Shown: positions 27,727 through 38,347 of the stretch, piece after piece
How positions within the stretch are numbered: the first letter of the stretch is position 1
How the letters are laid out: each line of letters opens with the position of its first letter
From: Gemmatimonadaceae bacterium
Lineage (GTDB): Bacteria; Gemmatimonadota; Gemmatimonadetes; Gemmatimonadales; Gemmatimonadaceae
Assembly (NCBI GenBank): GCA_036504815.1
Contig: DASXUN010000021.1
Span: 434,001 to 498,000 of the forward strand
DNA: 64,000 bases
Direction: 5' to 3'
Program-made: the position numbers and the translations under genes
The notes under the pieces: generated by a model
What the model saw: only the letters and a program-made list of their open reading frames with translations
Databases searched by the model: none
Told to the model about the DNA's origin: nothing

Positions 27727-28827
27727 ATGTCCATTCGCCATACGATCCTCCTCGTCTCGCTCGCGGCAACGGCCGCCTGCGGCCGCCAGTCCCAGCCGTC
27801 CGCCGGCGCGCCGACCGAAGTTCTCGTCGGTCCGGAAGCCATCGTGGTGACCGAGGTCTCGATGCTCGCCACCGGCCCGGCGCTGAGCGGCACGCTCGCC
27901 GCGGAACGCACCGCGGCGATTCGCGCCGAAGTGAACGGCCAGGTGCTGGCGATCCTGCACGAACCCGGCGACCGGGTAGCCGCCGGCGAGCCGCTGGCGC
28001 GCATCGATGATCGCGCCATCGCCGATGCGTGGCTCGGCGCGCGCAGCGGCGTGACGCAGGCCGAGCTTGCCGCGGATATCGCCAAGCGCGAACTCGAGCG
28101 CGCGACCAAGCTCAGCGCGGCGGGCGCGATCAGCGACCGTGATGCCGAGAACGCCCGCCGCGCCAGCCTGGCCGCGCAGGCGCAGTACGAGGACGCCAAG
28201 GCCCGCCTGTCGCAGGCGCAGAAACAGAAGGACGCAACGGTGGTGAAGGCGCCGTACGCCGGGCTCGTTGCCGAGCGCACGGTCAACGCCGGCGACATCG
28301 TGGCGCCGGGGACGCCGTTGTTCACGGTCATCGATCCGTCGACGATGCGGCTGGAGGCGAACATTCCGGCGAGTCAGCTGGGCGCGGTGCGCGTGGGCGC
28401 TCCGGTGACCTTCTCGGTCACCGGCTATCCCGATCGCCGATTCAAGGGAACGATCACGCATATCGCGCCGGCCGCCGATGCCACGACGCGGCAGGTGCGC
28501 GTGATCGCGCGCATTCCGAACGCGGGGGCCGGACTGGTGGCGGGGCTCTTTGCGGAAGGGCGCGTCAGCAGCACGGTGCATGAGGCGCTCACCGCGCCCA
28601 TGAACGCGGTGGACCTGCGTGGCATTCGTCCGCTGGTGTCGCGCCTCAAGGGCGGCAAGGTGGAACGCGTGGAAGTGACGCTTGGCGCGCGCGACGACGC
28701 CACCGAGCGCGTGGAGATCAAGGCGGGCGTGGCCCGCGGCGACACGCTGCTGGTGGGCGCCGCGCTGGGCATCACCCCCGGCACGCCGCTCAAGGTGAGC
28801 GTGCCGACGGACCACCCCAAGCGCTAA
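27727..28827 (+). CDS. RND pump membrane-fusion lipoprotein (AcrA-like)
   Basis: Protein of 366 residues from this ATG. It has a short signal with LAATAAC as lipobox, so it is probably lipid-anchored in the inner membrane. The biotinyl-lipoyl-like halves are visible (AEVNGQVLAILHEPGDRVAAGE and VKAPYAGLVAERTVNAGDIV) around an alpha-hairpin. It links the RND pump to TolC. A frame open from 27643 would overlap the TolC stop but reads through repeat DNA, so 27727 (or 27718) is preferred. Confidence 0.9.
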   Translation: MSIRHTILLVSLAATAACGRQSQPSAGAPTEVLVGPEAIVVTEVSMLATGPALSGTLAAERTAAIRAEVNGQVLAILHEPGDRVAAGEPLARIDDRAIADAWLGARSGVTQAELAADIAKRELERATKLSAAGAISDRDAENARRASLAAQAQYEDAKARLSQAQKQKDATVVKAPYAGLVAERTVNAGDIVAPGTPLFTVIDPSTMRLEANIPASQLGAVRVGAPVTFSVTGYPDRRFKGTITHIAPAADATTRQVRVIARIPNAGAGLVAGLFAEGRVSSTVHEALTAPMNAVDLRGIRPLVSRLKGGKVERVEVTLGARDDATERVEIKAGVARGDTLLVGAALGITPGTPLKVSVPTDHPKR

Positions 28828-28839
28828 CGAGGCCCATCC

Positions 28840-31800
28840 GTGTTCATTTCTGATTTCGCCATCAAGCGCCCGATCGTCACCATCGTCTCGATGGTGGCAC
28901 TGGTGGTATTCGGACTCTTCGCGCTCTGGCAGCTGGAGACCGACGAGTTCCCCGACATCGCCCAGCCGATCGTCAACGTGGCCATCGCGTATCCCGGCGC
29001 CGCGCCGGACGTGGTGGAGCGCGAGGTGCTCGATCGCGTGGAAGAGGCGGTCAGCGGCATCAGCGGCGTGGACCGCATCAGCGGCACGGCGCAGGACGGC
29101 TTTGCGAACATCACCGTCCAGTTCGTGTTCGAGAAGGACATCCAGCAGGCGTCGCAGGACATCCGCGACAAGATCTCCACGATCCGCAGCGAGCTGCCGG
29201 CGGAAATGAAGGAGCCGGTGCTCAGCCGGTTCGATCCGCAGGACCTGCCCATCGTGCAGCTCTCGCTCAACTCGACGGTGCTCACGTCCCCCGAGCTGAC
29301 GCGCATCGCGGACCCGGGGATCACGCGTGAACTCCGCGGCATCAGCGGCGTCGCCGAGGCGTCGGTGGTGGGCGGGGTGCAGCGCGAACTGACGGTGGAG
29401 ATCCGTCCCGACGCGATGAAGCAGGCGAACATCAGCATCGGGCAGCTGCTGGGCGCGCTGCAGCAGCAGAACCTCGCGGTGCCGGTGGGCGCGGTACGCG
29501 GCTCGCTCGAGGACCGATCCATCCGGCTCAAGGGCAAGCTCGAGACGCCGGATGACTTCATGAACCTCGTGGTCGCGCAGCGCGGCGGCCGCGCCATTCG
29601 GCTGGGTGAAGTGGCGACGGCACGCGACGGCACCGCCGAGGCCTCCACGGCGGCCATCTACAATGGCAAGGATGCCGTGGGTATCCTGGTGAAGAAGGCG
29701 AAGGGGTACAGCACCACCGAGGTGAGCACGCGCGTGCTCGCGGCGGTGGAGCGCATCAGGACGACGCTGCCGCCGGGCACGAGCATCGACATCGTGCAGA
29801 ACAGCGGCGAGCGCGTGGAGCGCAGCGTCGCCAACGTGGAGGAGGCGCTCATCGAGGGCGCGGCCCTCACGGTGCTGGTCGTCTTCCTCTTCCTTAATTC
29901 GTGGCGCTCGACGGTGATCACCGGCCTGGCCCTGCCCGTCTCGGTGCTCGCCTCGTTCATCGCCGTCTGGGCGTTCGGCTTCACGCTCAACACGATGTCG
30001 CTGCTGGGCCTGTCGCTGGCCATCGGCATCCTGATTGACGATGCCATCGTGGTGCGCGAGAACATCGTACGCCACATCGAGATGGGGAAAGACCACTTCC
30101 GCGCGTCGCACGAGGGGACCAATGAAATCGGTCTCGCCGTGGCGGCAACGACGTTCTCGATTGTCGCGGTCTTCGTGCCGATCGGGTTCATGTACGGCAT
30201 CGCCGGCCAGTGGTTCAAGCCGTTTGCGCTGACCATCGCCTGCGCCGTGCTGGTGTCGCTCTTCGTGTCGTTCTCGCTCGACCCGATGCTGAGCGCGTAC
30301 TGGCCCGATCCGCAGACCGAGGCGCATGAGCGGCGGAACCCGATTGCCCGCACCCTGGAGAAGTTCAACCGCTGGTTCGACCGCCGGGCGGAGCAGTACA
30401 CGAGAGTCATCGGCTGGGCGCTCGATCACCGACTGGGCATGGTGACCATCGCGACGGCGTCGTTCTTCGGCGCGCTCTGGCTGCAGGCGACGTTTGGCGG
30501 CTTTGGCTTCGCGCCGCAGTCCGACCGTTCGGAGCTGATCATGACCGTGCAGACGCCGCCGGGGTCGAATCTCGAATACACGAAGATGAAGACCGAGGAG
30601 GCGGCGCGCCTGGCGCGCAGCCACGGCGGCCTGGTGCGCTACACGTTCGCGACCATCGGGAGCGGGATGACGTCCATGGACGCCGGCTCGGCGGTCGGTG
30701 CCACCGACCAGGGCCAGGTCTACATCCGCATGACGCCCAAGGCGTCGCGCGACATTCATCAGGAACAGTTCGGCGAGATCCTGCGGCGCGAAGTGAAGGC
30801 CATCGGCGGCGCGAAGGTGGCGGTCTTCACCGGCGGCATGGGCGGGGCCCGCAAGCAGATCCAGATGGAGATCCGCGGCGACGAGGCCGGCGTGCTCGCC
30901 GCCGTGGCCGACACGGTGATGAAGCTGGTGAAGACCGTGCCGGGCGCGGTGGACGTGGACCTGAGCACCAAGGGACAGAAGCCCGAGCTCGAGGTGGAGT
31001 TGAACCGCGGACTCGCCGGGTCGCTCGGCGTCACTGTGGGACAGGTGGCCCAGGCGATGCGCCCGGCCTTCGCGGGCATCGATGCCGGCGACTGGGTGGA
31101 TCCGTCGGGCGAGAATCGCAAGGTCCGCCTGCGCCTGTCACCGGAATCGCGGCGACGCGCGGCCGACATCGAACAGCTCCCGCTCTCGGTGGGCGAGCAG
31201 GGTCGGAGTGTCACGATGCCGCTCGGCCAGATCGCGACCGTCCGCCAGGGGCTCGGCCCCGCAGTGATCACGCACCTGAACCGCGACCACGTGGTCATCG
31301 TCCAGGCGAACGCCGAAGGGCGCAGCCTCGGCGAGGTCAACGGCGCCATCACCGAGGCGATGGCCGGCTACGTGCCGCCGCCGAGGGTGCGGTTCTCATC
31401 TGGCGGCGAGGTGAAGGACCAGCAGGAAGTGTTCGGCCGCGTGCTGGCGGCGCTGGGACTCGCCGTGATGCTGATGTACCTGATCCTCGTGATGCAGTTC
31501 GGCAGCTTCCTGGAGCCCATCGCAATCCTGATGTCGCTCCCGCTGTCGCTCATCGGCGTCGTGCTGGCGCTGCTGATCACCGGGGACACGCTGAACATCA
31601 TGTCGATGATCGGGGTGATCCTGTTGATGGGCATCGTCGCGAAAAACGCGATCCTGCTCATCGACTTCGCCAAGTGGGGGCAGGAACAGGGGATGGACCG
31701 GCGCACGGCCATCATCGAGGCGGGGCGCGTGCGCCTGCGTCCGATCATGATGACGACGATGGCGTTGATCGCGGGCATGATTCCGGTGGCGCTCGGCCGC

Positions 31801-32004
31801 GGCGAAGGGGCCGATTTCCGCGCGCCGCTGGGACGCGCGATCATCGGCGGCGTGATCACGTCCACGTTCCTCACGCTGCTCGTGATCCCGACGATGTACG
31901 AGATCCTCGACGACATTCGGCGCAAGGTGGTCGGACTGTTCAACTTCCCGAAGCGGCCGCCGACGGACGAGTACATGGTGCCGGAGCAGTTGCGCAAACG
32001 CTAA
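28840..32004 (+). CDS. RND multidrug efflux permease (HAE-1/AcrB-like)
   Basis: Protein of 1054 residues, full length for the family, with twelve membrane helices and two large periplasmic loops. The proton-relay segment LIDDAIVVREN lies near residue 400, and the second half has GIVAKNAILLIDFA with the conserved lysine near 930. The N-terminus FISDFAIKRPIVTIV is typical. It exports drugs, dyes or lipids from periplasm and inner membrane using proton motive force. It follows the MFP gene by 12 bp. Substrate range cannot be read from sequence. Confidence 0.96.
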   Translation: MFISDFAIKRPIVTIVSMVALVVFGLFALWQLETDEFPDIAQPIVNVAIAYPGAAPDVVEREVLDRVEEAVSGISGVDRISGTAQDGFANITVQFVFEKDIQQASQDIRDKISTIRSELPAEMKEPVLSRFDPQDLPIVQLSLNSTVLTSPELTRIADPGITRELRGISGVAEASVVGGVQRELTVEIRPDAMKQANISIGQLLGALQQQNLAVPVGAVRGSLEDRSIRLKGKLETPDDFMNLVVAQRGGRAIRLGEVATARDGTAEASTAAIYNGKDAVGILVKKAKGYSTTEVSTRVLAAVERIRTTLPPGTSIDIVQNSGERVERSVANVEEALIEGAALTVLVVFLFLNSWRSTVITGLALPVSVLASFIAVWAFGFTLNTMSLLGLSLAIGILIDDAIVVRENIVRHIEMGKDHFRASHEGTNEIGLAVAATTFSIVAVFVPIGFMYGIAGQWFKPFALTIACAVLVSLFVSFSLDPMLSAYWPDPQTEAHERRNPIARTLEKFNRWFDRRAEQYTRVIGWALDHRLGMVTIATASFFGALWLQATFGGFGFAPQSDRSELIMTVQTPPGSNLEYTKMKTEEAARLARSHGGLVRYTFATIGSGMTSMDAGSAVGATDQGQVYIRMTPKASRDIHQEQFGEILRREVKAIGGAKVAVFTGGMGGARKQIQMEIRGDEAGVLAAVADTVMKLVKTVPGAVDVDLSTKGQKPELEVELNRGLAGSLGVTVGQVAQAMRPAFAGIDAGDWVDPSGENRKVRLRLSPESRRRAADIEQLPLSVGEQGRSVTMPLGQIATVRQGLGPAVITHLNRDHVVIVQANAEGRSLGEVNGAITEAMAGYVPPPRVRFSSGGEVKDQQEVFGRVLAALGLAVMLMYLILVMQFGSFLEPIAILMSLPLSLIGVVLALLITGDTLNIMSMIGVILLMGIVAKNAILLIDFAKWGQEQGMDRRTAIIEAGRVRLRPIMMTTMALIAGMIPVALGRGEGADFRAPLGRAIIGGVITSTFLTLLVIPTMYEILDDIRRKVVGLFNFPKRPPTDEYMVPEQLRKR

Positions 32005-32009
32005 GTAGG

Positions 32010-32050
32010 GTGCAAGAGCACGGGCACGGTGTGGTGCAAGGTGCGGGGGA
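32010..32050 (-). repeat. GC-rich repeat arm downstream of the RND gene (inverted copy)
   Basis: Starts 6 bp after the RND stop. Its reverse complement closely matches 27652-27692, including GCACCACAC and GTGCCCGTGC. See the paired entry; the two copies bracket the MFP-RND genes. Confidence 0.65.
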
Positions 32051-32057
32051 TAAGGAT

Positions 32058-32081
32058 GGGCCGGGATTGCTCCCGGCCCTT
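32058..32081 (+). terminator. Hairpin terminating the efflux operon
   Basis: GGGCCGGGA and TCCCGGCCC (9-bp perfect stem, loop TTGC) followed by TTCC. It lies ~55 bp after the RND stop and ahead of the convergent lipoprotein gene. The T-run is short. Confidence 0.65.
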
Positions 32082-32113
32082 CCGCGTTCCCTGCATTGCC
32101 GACTATCTGGTTG

Positions 32114-32671
32114 TTACGGTCGGTTACCACCCATTGGGCCCATGGGACCCATTGGGCCCATCGGACCACCGCGCTCGCCCAGTCCAGGGCCGCCCATCGG
32201 GCCACCGCCCTGGCGGCGATGCTCCGCGGCCCACGCCCTCTGTTCGGGCGTGAGAATGGCGGCGATCGCGGCGCGGAGCGCCTCGAAGTCGGTCTTCATG
32301 CTTTCCATGATCGCGCGACTCTTCTCCATGATTGCCCGCACTTCCTCGCGCGTCTTGCCCGCCTGAATGGCGGCACGGGCCTCCTCGCGGATGGCCTTGA
32401 GCTGGTCGAACTGCGTCTTGTGCGCGGCCGCGAAGGCATCGTGCAATGCCTTGATGGCCGCCCTCTGTGCATCCGTCAGCCTGAGCGCATCCGGCGGACC
32501 CTCGTTTTCGTACGCCGGGCCGCGCGGAACCAGCGTCGCCGAGTCCATCGTTGCCTGCGCGTCAAACTGGAGCAGGGCAGCTTCGCGGGCGGCGTTTGGG
32601 CCGGTGGCGGCGTTGTCGCATGCGCTGGCGAAAGCGGCGGCGGCAAAGAGGGCGGCAATCCTGAGCTTCAT
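32114..32671 (-). CDS. Spy/CpxP-like periplasmic lipoprotein
   Basis: Protein of 185 residues. MKLRIAALFAAAAFASAC is a lipoprotein signal. The mature part is highly helical with two LTxxQ-type motifs (LRLTDAQRAAIKAL and ILTPEQRAWAAEHR), as in the Spy/CpxP chaperones that respond to envelope stress. The last ~30 residues are Gly-Pro-Met repeats (GGPMGPMGPMGPMGG), possibly metal-binding. AGGAG ribosome site lies 8-12 nt before the ATG. It converges with the efflux operon. Confidence 0.82.
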   Translation of the reverse strand: MKLRIAALFAAAAFASACDNAATGPNAAREAALLQFDAQATMDSATLVPRGPAYENEGPPDALRLTDAQRAAIKALHDAFAAAHKTQFDQLKAIREEARAAIQAGKTREEVRAIMEKSRAIMESMKTDFEALRAAIAAILTPEQRAWAAEHRRQGGGPMGGPGLGERGGPMGPMGPMGPMGGNRP

Positions 32672-32857
32672 GTGCAAGGTTCTCCTGATGTCCCGGCCGA
32701 TCCCCGGGGAAGATCGCAGGCTGTCGTCGGATGAGGGAATGCCCACGCCCCTCTGGGACGTTGGGATCCTCTGAATGTTAATGCGCCGTCAACTTCGGCG
32801 TCTCAGGACTGGCGATTTGCCCCGGGGTCGCGGTTTAGAGACTGCGAGGAAGACCGC

Positions 32858-34285
<1,428 letters not shown>

Positions 34286-34464
34286 GTTCAGAAAGACAAC
34301 AGAGAGACAACAGAAAAACAACAGAAAAACAACAGAGAGACAACAGAGGAGAAATACTCCATTGCGGGCCGGCCTGCACGGCGATAGCCAACCCGACGAG
34401 AAGGGAGTATGTCTGTTGTATCTCTGTTGTCTGTCTGTTGTCTCTCTGTCGTCTCTCTCGACTC
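34286..34464. repeat. 11-bp tandem-arm hairpin element A (ACAACAGAGAG family), in a divergent gap
   Basis: Left arm (~34291-34349) holds five ACAACAG units at 11-bp period with AGAG or AAAA spacers. Right arm (34411-34460) holds four complementary CTGTTGT units. The ~60-bp centre carries ATACTCC and GGAGTAT as an inner stem around GC-rich sequence. Unlike other family members it lies between two divergent start codons, so it must contain or surround the promoters of the decarboxylase and membrane-protein genes. Confidence 0.85.
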
Positions 34465-35760
34465 ATGACTACTCGCGAGCTCCTAAATCTCGGCGTCACT
34501 CAGGGCATCATCACCGCCGAGCAGCGCGCCGCCCTGCAGACCTTGCTGGGAGCGGTGGAATCGACTGAGCGTCCGCAGGAAGCCGAGCGCTCGTTCAACG
34601 GTATCGCCATCGCGTACGCGATTGGCGCCATCGTGGTGCTCTTCGCCTTCGGCTGGTTCATGGTGGACCGCTGGAAGGTGCTCGGCGACGGGGGAGTGCT
34701 GGCGCTGTCGCTCGGGTATGCGGCGATCTTCCTGGTCGTGGCGCACGTAATGAAGCGGGAAGGGTTCAGCTTCGCCCGCGGCGTGTCGATGCTGCTGGCG
34801 GTGGGGATGGCGCCGATCGCCATGTATGCGCTGCTGCGCTTCATCGGCGTGTGGACACCGGAACTCGACGCCCTCTGCGTCAAGGAACACCATCCGTTCG
34901 CCGTCTGTCAGGGCCAGCCGCTCGCCATCGAGCTGGCGGCGGTCGGCGCGGCGCTGGTGGCCATGCGGTTCCTCGCCTTCTCGCCGTTCATGATTCCGGT
35001 CGCGGTGGTGAGCATCACGCTTCCGGAACGGTTGCTGCGGGAATGGGCGCCGGGACCGGGCATTGATGGCGCGGCGATGGGGTGGCGGTGGGTGATCATC
35101 GCCAGCCTGCTGGCGGCCGTCGCGTACACGGTGGACCGCCGCCGGCGCGACGAGGATTACGGCGCCTGGCTCTGGCTTCCCGTGGCCGTGGCCACCTGGT
35201 TCGGCTGCCTGATGCTCTTCCAGTTCGACTATGGTCTGCGCTGGTATCTCGCGCCGGTGTCGTTGCTCGTCATCACGGCATCGGTCATCCTGCGACGGCG
35301 CGTGCTGCTCATTGTCGGGCTGTTCGGCGTCTTCGGCTTCCTCGGATGGCTCGCCTTCGATGTCTTCAAGGTGACGACGGCGTTCCCCATCGTGCTGGCC
35401 ATGATTGGCGTCTCGATCATCATCCTGACCGTCTGGGTGCAGAAGCGCTTCCCTGACCTGATCCGGCGCATGGCCGGAGATCCTTCGCAGGTACCGCGTT
35501 TCCCCGGCGGGGTGGCGGCACTGCTGGCGCCGGCCCTGCTGGGATTGCTGCTCGTGCAGGATGCGGCGCGGATGGACCGGGAGGAGGCGGCCGACCGGCG
35601 GAGTCAGCGGCACGCCATGGCGTCGCGTGACCGTGCGCGTCGCGACTCGATCGGCGCCGCGCGCGGTTTGCGGCGCGCGCCGACCGCGGCTCCCGCGCCG
35701 GCCGGCCCACCCCAGCCCGCGCCGACGAAACCGGCGCCGGGAGCGCCGCCGGCGAAGTAG
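34465..35760 (+). CDS. Polytopic membrane protein, DUF2157-like
   Basis: Protein of 431 residues with about ten hydrophobic helices. The N-terminal ~50 residues are soluble (LNLGVTQGIITAEQRAALQTLL), as in DUF2157 proteins where a short helical domain precedes the membrane region. The C-terminal ~70 residues are charged then Ala/Pro-rich. No catalytic motif seen. Function unknown. It starts right after repeat element A. Confidence 0.6.
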   Translation: MTTRELLNLGVTQGIITAEQRAALQTLLGAVESTERPQEAERSFNGIAIAYAIGAIVVLFAFGWFMVDRWKVLGDGGVLALSLGYAAIFLVVAHVMKREGFSFARGVSMLLAVGMAPIAMYALLRFIGVWTPELDALCVKEHHPFAVCQGQPLAIELAAVGAALVAMRFLAFSPFMIPVAVVSITLPERLLREWAPGPGIDGAAMGWRWVIIASLLAAVAYTVDRRRRDEDYGAWLWLPVAVATWFGCLMLFQFDYGLRWYLAPVSLLVITASVILRRRVLLIVGLFGVFGFLGWLAFDVFKVTTAFPIVLAMIGVSIIILTVWVQKRFPDLIRRMAGDPSQVPRFPGGVAALLAPALLGLLLVQDAARMDREEAADRRSQRHAMASRDRARRDSIGAARGLRRAPTAAPAPAGPPQPAPTKPAPGAPPAK

Positions 35761-35851
35761 CCCGGAGCCGGCGCGCCCCTCGAAACCGGCGGCTCGCGCG
35801 GCGCGTACCATTGGGTGACCCCCAAACCGGTCCACGCCCGGGAGTTCTCGC

Positions 35852-38269
35852 ATGCTGCTGCACGTCCTGCCGTTCGTCGTCGTTGCCGCCCTGCAGGTCC
35901 AGGTGAAAGCCGGCGTGCAAAAGCGCCCGGTGGGCGATAGCACCAAGGCGCGCGCCGCGGCCGATACCACGAAGAAGAACGAGCGCGACGTCAGCTTTGG
36001 CATCCAGATTGGCGGCAGCGGCTCGGACGACGACGACGAGGATCACGCCACGCCGCGGCGGATTGCGGTCACCGACGACATGCGCCGGACGGCCTTCAAG
36101 GATGCGACCGCGCGCGACCTGCTCCTGCGCGCCCGCGCCGCGCGCCTGAAGCAGGACTCGCTCCTGGTCAGCTACGAAGCGCGCACCTACCAGCGCTTTT
36201 CGGTGGGGATGGGACTCCGCGCCTTCGGGCGCGAACGCGTGCTGATGCGCCACGAGGACATCAGCAACGTGCGCTGGCACCGCGCCCGCGGCGCGTGGGT
36301 GGAGGTGAAGGGCTCGCGCACCGCCCTCCCGGTCGCGCCCAAGGACGAGGTGGACGAGAACGTCGACATGGGGAGCGATCCGCCGATCCCCTACTTCCCG
36401 GGGCGCGAACAGCTCTGGATCGGCAGCGGGATGGCCAAGACCGAGGTGGACGAACGCGAGCTGGTGCATCCGATCGCCGAGGGATCCGAGGCGTACTACA
36501 CGTACCAGACGGGCGACTCGGTGATCATGACGCTCCCCGACAACAGCAAACTCACGTTGCGCGAGATCAAGGTGGAGGCCCGCGTTCCCAAGTGGAACCT
36601 GTCGGTCGGCTCCTTCTGGTTCGACCAGGGATCGGCGCATCTCGTGCGCGCCGTGTATCGGCTGAGCGTACCCATCGACGTCTGGTCAATGGACGAGGCC
36701 AAGGAGGACATGAAGGACGTCCCGTTCTGGGTGAAGCCGATGATCTCGCCGCTCAAGGTGGGTGTGGACGCCATCAGCATCGAGTACGGGCTGTACAACG
36801 GGCGCTTCTGGATGCCCAAGCTGCAGGTGCTGGAAGCCGGCGCGCAGGTGAGCCTGATGCGCGTGCCGGTGCAGGTGGAGCAGCGGTTTCGCTACGCGTC
36901 CGTCAACGGCCTCGATTCGCTGCCGGCCTTTCCGCGTCCGGCGGTGCGTTATGCCGCCGTCCGCGACTCGCTGCGCAAGGCGGGCGTGGATTCCGTCACC
37001 CGCGACTCGCTGCTGCGCGACTTCCGCAAGCAGCGCGACGCAAGGGCCCAGGCGCTGCGCAAGCAGGAATGCGCGACCGGAAGCACCTATACACGCATGC
37101 GCACGCAGTACAACGGTGCGCTCCAGATGGCCGTGCAGATGCCGTGTGACAGCCTGAAACTCGCATCATCGCCCGAGTTCGTGGGGTCGCTGATGGGGGC
37201 GGGCGAGTCCGTCTTCGGCACGAACGACATCGAAGACCTCAAGAAGGCGCTCAGCTTCGACCTGCAGGCGGCGTGGATGCCGCAGAAGCCGGTCATCGTC
37301 TGGGGGTTGAGCCAGACGCGCTACAATCGCGTGGAGGGCTTCAGCACCGGCGCCCTCGCGAGCATGACATTGGGGCGCGGCTACACCGCGATGGCCGGCC
37401 TGCGCGGCTCGTGGGCCGACCGCCAGCTGAACGGCGACCTCGGCATGGAACGCTCGAATGGACGCTCCACCTTGAGAGGCACCCTCTTCCGCCGGCTGGC
37501 CGTGGCCAGCGACTTCGGTTCACCGCTCTCGTTTGGCGCCGGGCTGGCATCGCTGCTGTACGCCGGCGATGAGGGGTTCTACTACCGCGCGTGGGGCGCG
37601 GAACTGTCGGGCGCCACCCCGCGGTTCGGGCGGACCGAATGGCGCCTCTTCGCCGAGCAGCAGTGGAACGCGCCCATGACGACGCGCTTCACGCTCTTCC
37701 GCGGCGCGCAGGATGATCGCGTGCTGCCAAACGTGACCGCCGCCAAGGCGGTGGAATTCGGCGGCGCGGCGCGCGTGCAGAAAGGATGGGGGCTCGACCC
37801 GCGTCGCCTGCGCGTCAATGTGGATGGACGCGCCGAGGCCGCCGCCGGCGACTTCGACTACACGCGCGGATTGCTCGACCTGACCGTGTCGCACGGCACG
37901 CCGTTCGGAACCGAACTGGCAGTCACCGCGTCGGCCGGCAGCACGGGAGGCACCGCCCCGGCGCAACGCAACTTCCAGCTGGGTGGCCTGCAGACGGTGC
38001 GCGGCATCCGTCCCGGGACGATGAGCGGCAGCGCCTTCTGGATGGGACGCGCCGAGTTGGCCATGTCACGGCGAGTCGTCAAGCCGGTCCTCTTCGGCGA
38101 TGTTGGCTGGGCGGGCGACCGGAAGAACTTCTCGTCGCCTGGTCGTCCGATGAGCGGAGTCGGCGTTGGTGCGTCCATCCTCGACGGGATGATCCGGTTC
38201 GACGTGGCACGCGGGCTGTATCCGCAAAAGGCGGTGCGGGTGGACCTGAGCGTGGAGGCTCGGTTCTGA
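35852..38269 (+). CDS. Large outer-membrane protein with Omp85-like barrel
   Basis: Protein of 805 residues with a short signal. The N-terminal ~400 residues are soluble with an acidic run (SGSDDDDEDH). The C-terminal part resembles a surface-antigen/Omp85 barrel: FQLGGLQTVRGIRPGTMSGS is close to the L6-loop RGF/RGxxxG pattern, and the chain ends VDLSVEARF with the terminal Phe recognised by BAM. It resembles DUF5686-type proteins. The role may be secretion or binding; not resolvable here. The GGDEF gene follows after a hairpin. Confidence 0.7.
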   Translation: MLLHVLPFVVVAALQVQVKAGVQKRPVGDSTKARAAADTTKKNERDVSFGIQIGGSGSDDDDEDHATPRRIAVTDDMRRTAFKDATARDLLLRARAARLKQDSLLVSYEARTYQRFSVGMGLRAFGRERVLMRHEDISNVRWHRARGAWVEVKGSRTALPVAPKDEVDENVDMGSDPPIPYFPGREQLWIGSGMAKTEVDERELVHPIAEGSEAYYTYQTGDSVIMTLPDNSKLTLREIKVEARVPKWNLSVGSFWFDQGSAHLVRAVYRLSVPIDVWSMDEAKEDMKDVPFWVKPMISPLKVGVDAISIEYGLYNGRFWMPKLQVLEAGAQVSLMRVPVQVEQRFRYASVNGLDSLPAFPRPAVRYAAVRDSLRKAGVDSVTRDSLLRDFRKQRDARAQALRKQECATGSTYTRMRTQYNGALQMAVQMPCDSLKLASSPEFVGSLMGAGESVFGTNDIEDLKKALSFDLQAAWMPQKPVIVWGLSQTRYNRVEGFSTGALASMTLGRGYTAMAGLRGSWADRQLNGDLGMERSNGRSTLRGTLFRRLAVASDFGSPLSFGAGLASLLYAGDEGFYYRAWGAELSGATPRFGRTEWRLFAEQQWNAPMTTRFTLFRGAQDDRVLPNVTAAKAVEFGGAARVQKGWGLDPRRLRVNVDGRAEAAAGDFDYTRGLLDLTVSHGTPFGTELAVTASAGSTGGTAPAQRNFQLGGLQTVRGIRPGTMSGSAFWMGRAELAMSRRVVKPVLFGDVGWAGDRKNFSSPGRPMSGVGVGASILDGMIRFDVARGLYPQKAVRVDLSVEARF

Positions 38270-38306
38270 ACGCTGCAAGGCGCGTAACGGTTGCTAAATT
38301 CGCGAC

Positions 38307-38329
38307 AGAGTGACAAATCTGGTCACTCT
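38307..38329. promoter_or_regulatory. Hairpin or operator upstream of the diguanylate cyclase gene
   Basis: AGAGTGAC and GTCACTCT form a perfect 8-bp inverted repeat with a 7-bp spacer, 38 bp after the outer-membrane protein stop and 18 bp before the next ATG. A TT follows the right arm. It could be a weak terminator or a repressor site. Confidence 0.45.
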
Positions 38330-38347
38330 TAACGCGTCTAAATCGCC

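Noticed and set aside
27709-30759. Very long open frame on the minus strand (over 1000 codons) opposite the efflux genes
   Set aside because: It is antisense to clear MFP and RND genes, has a His/Arg/Ala-rich shadow composition with no motif, and arises from GC-rich codon bias.
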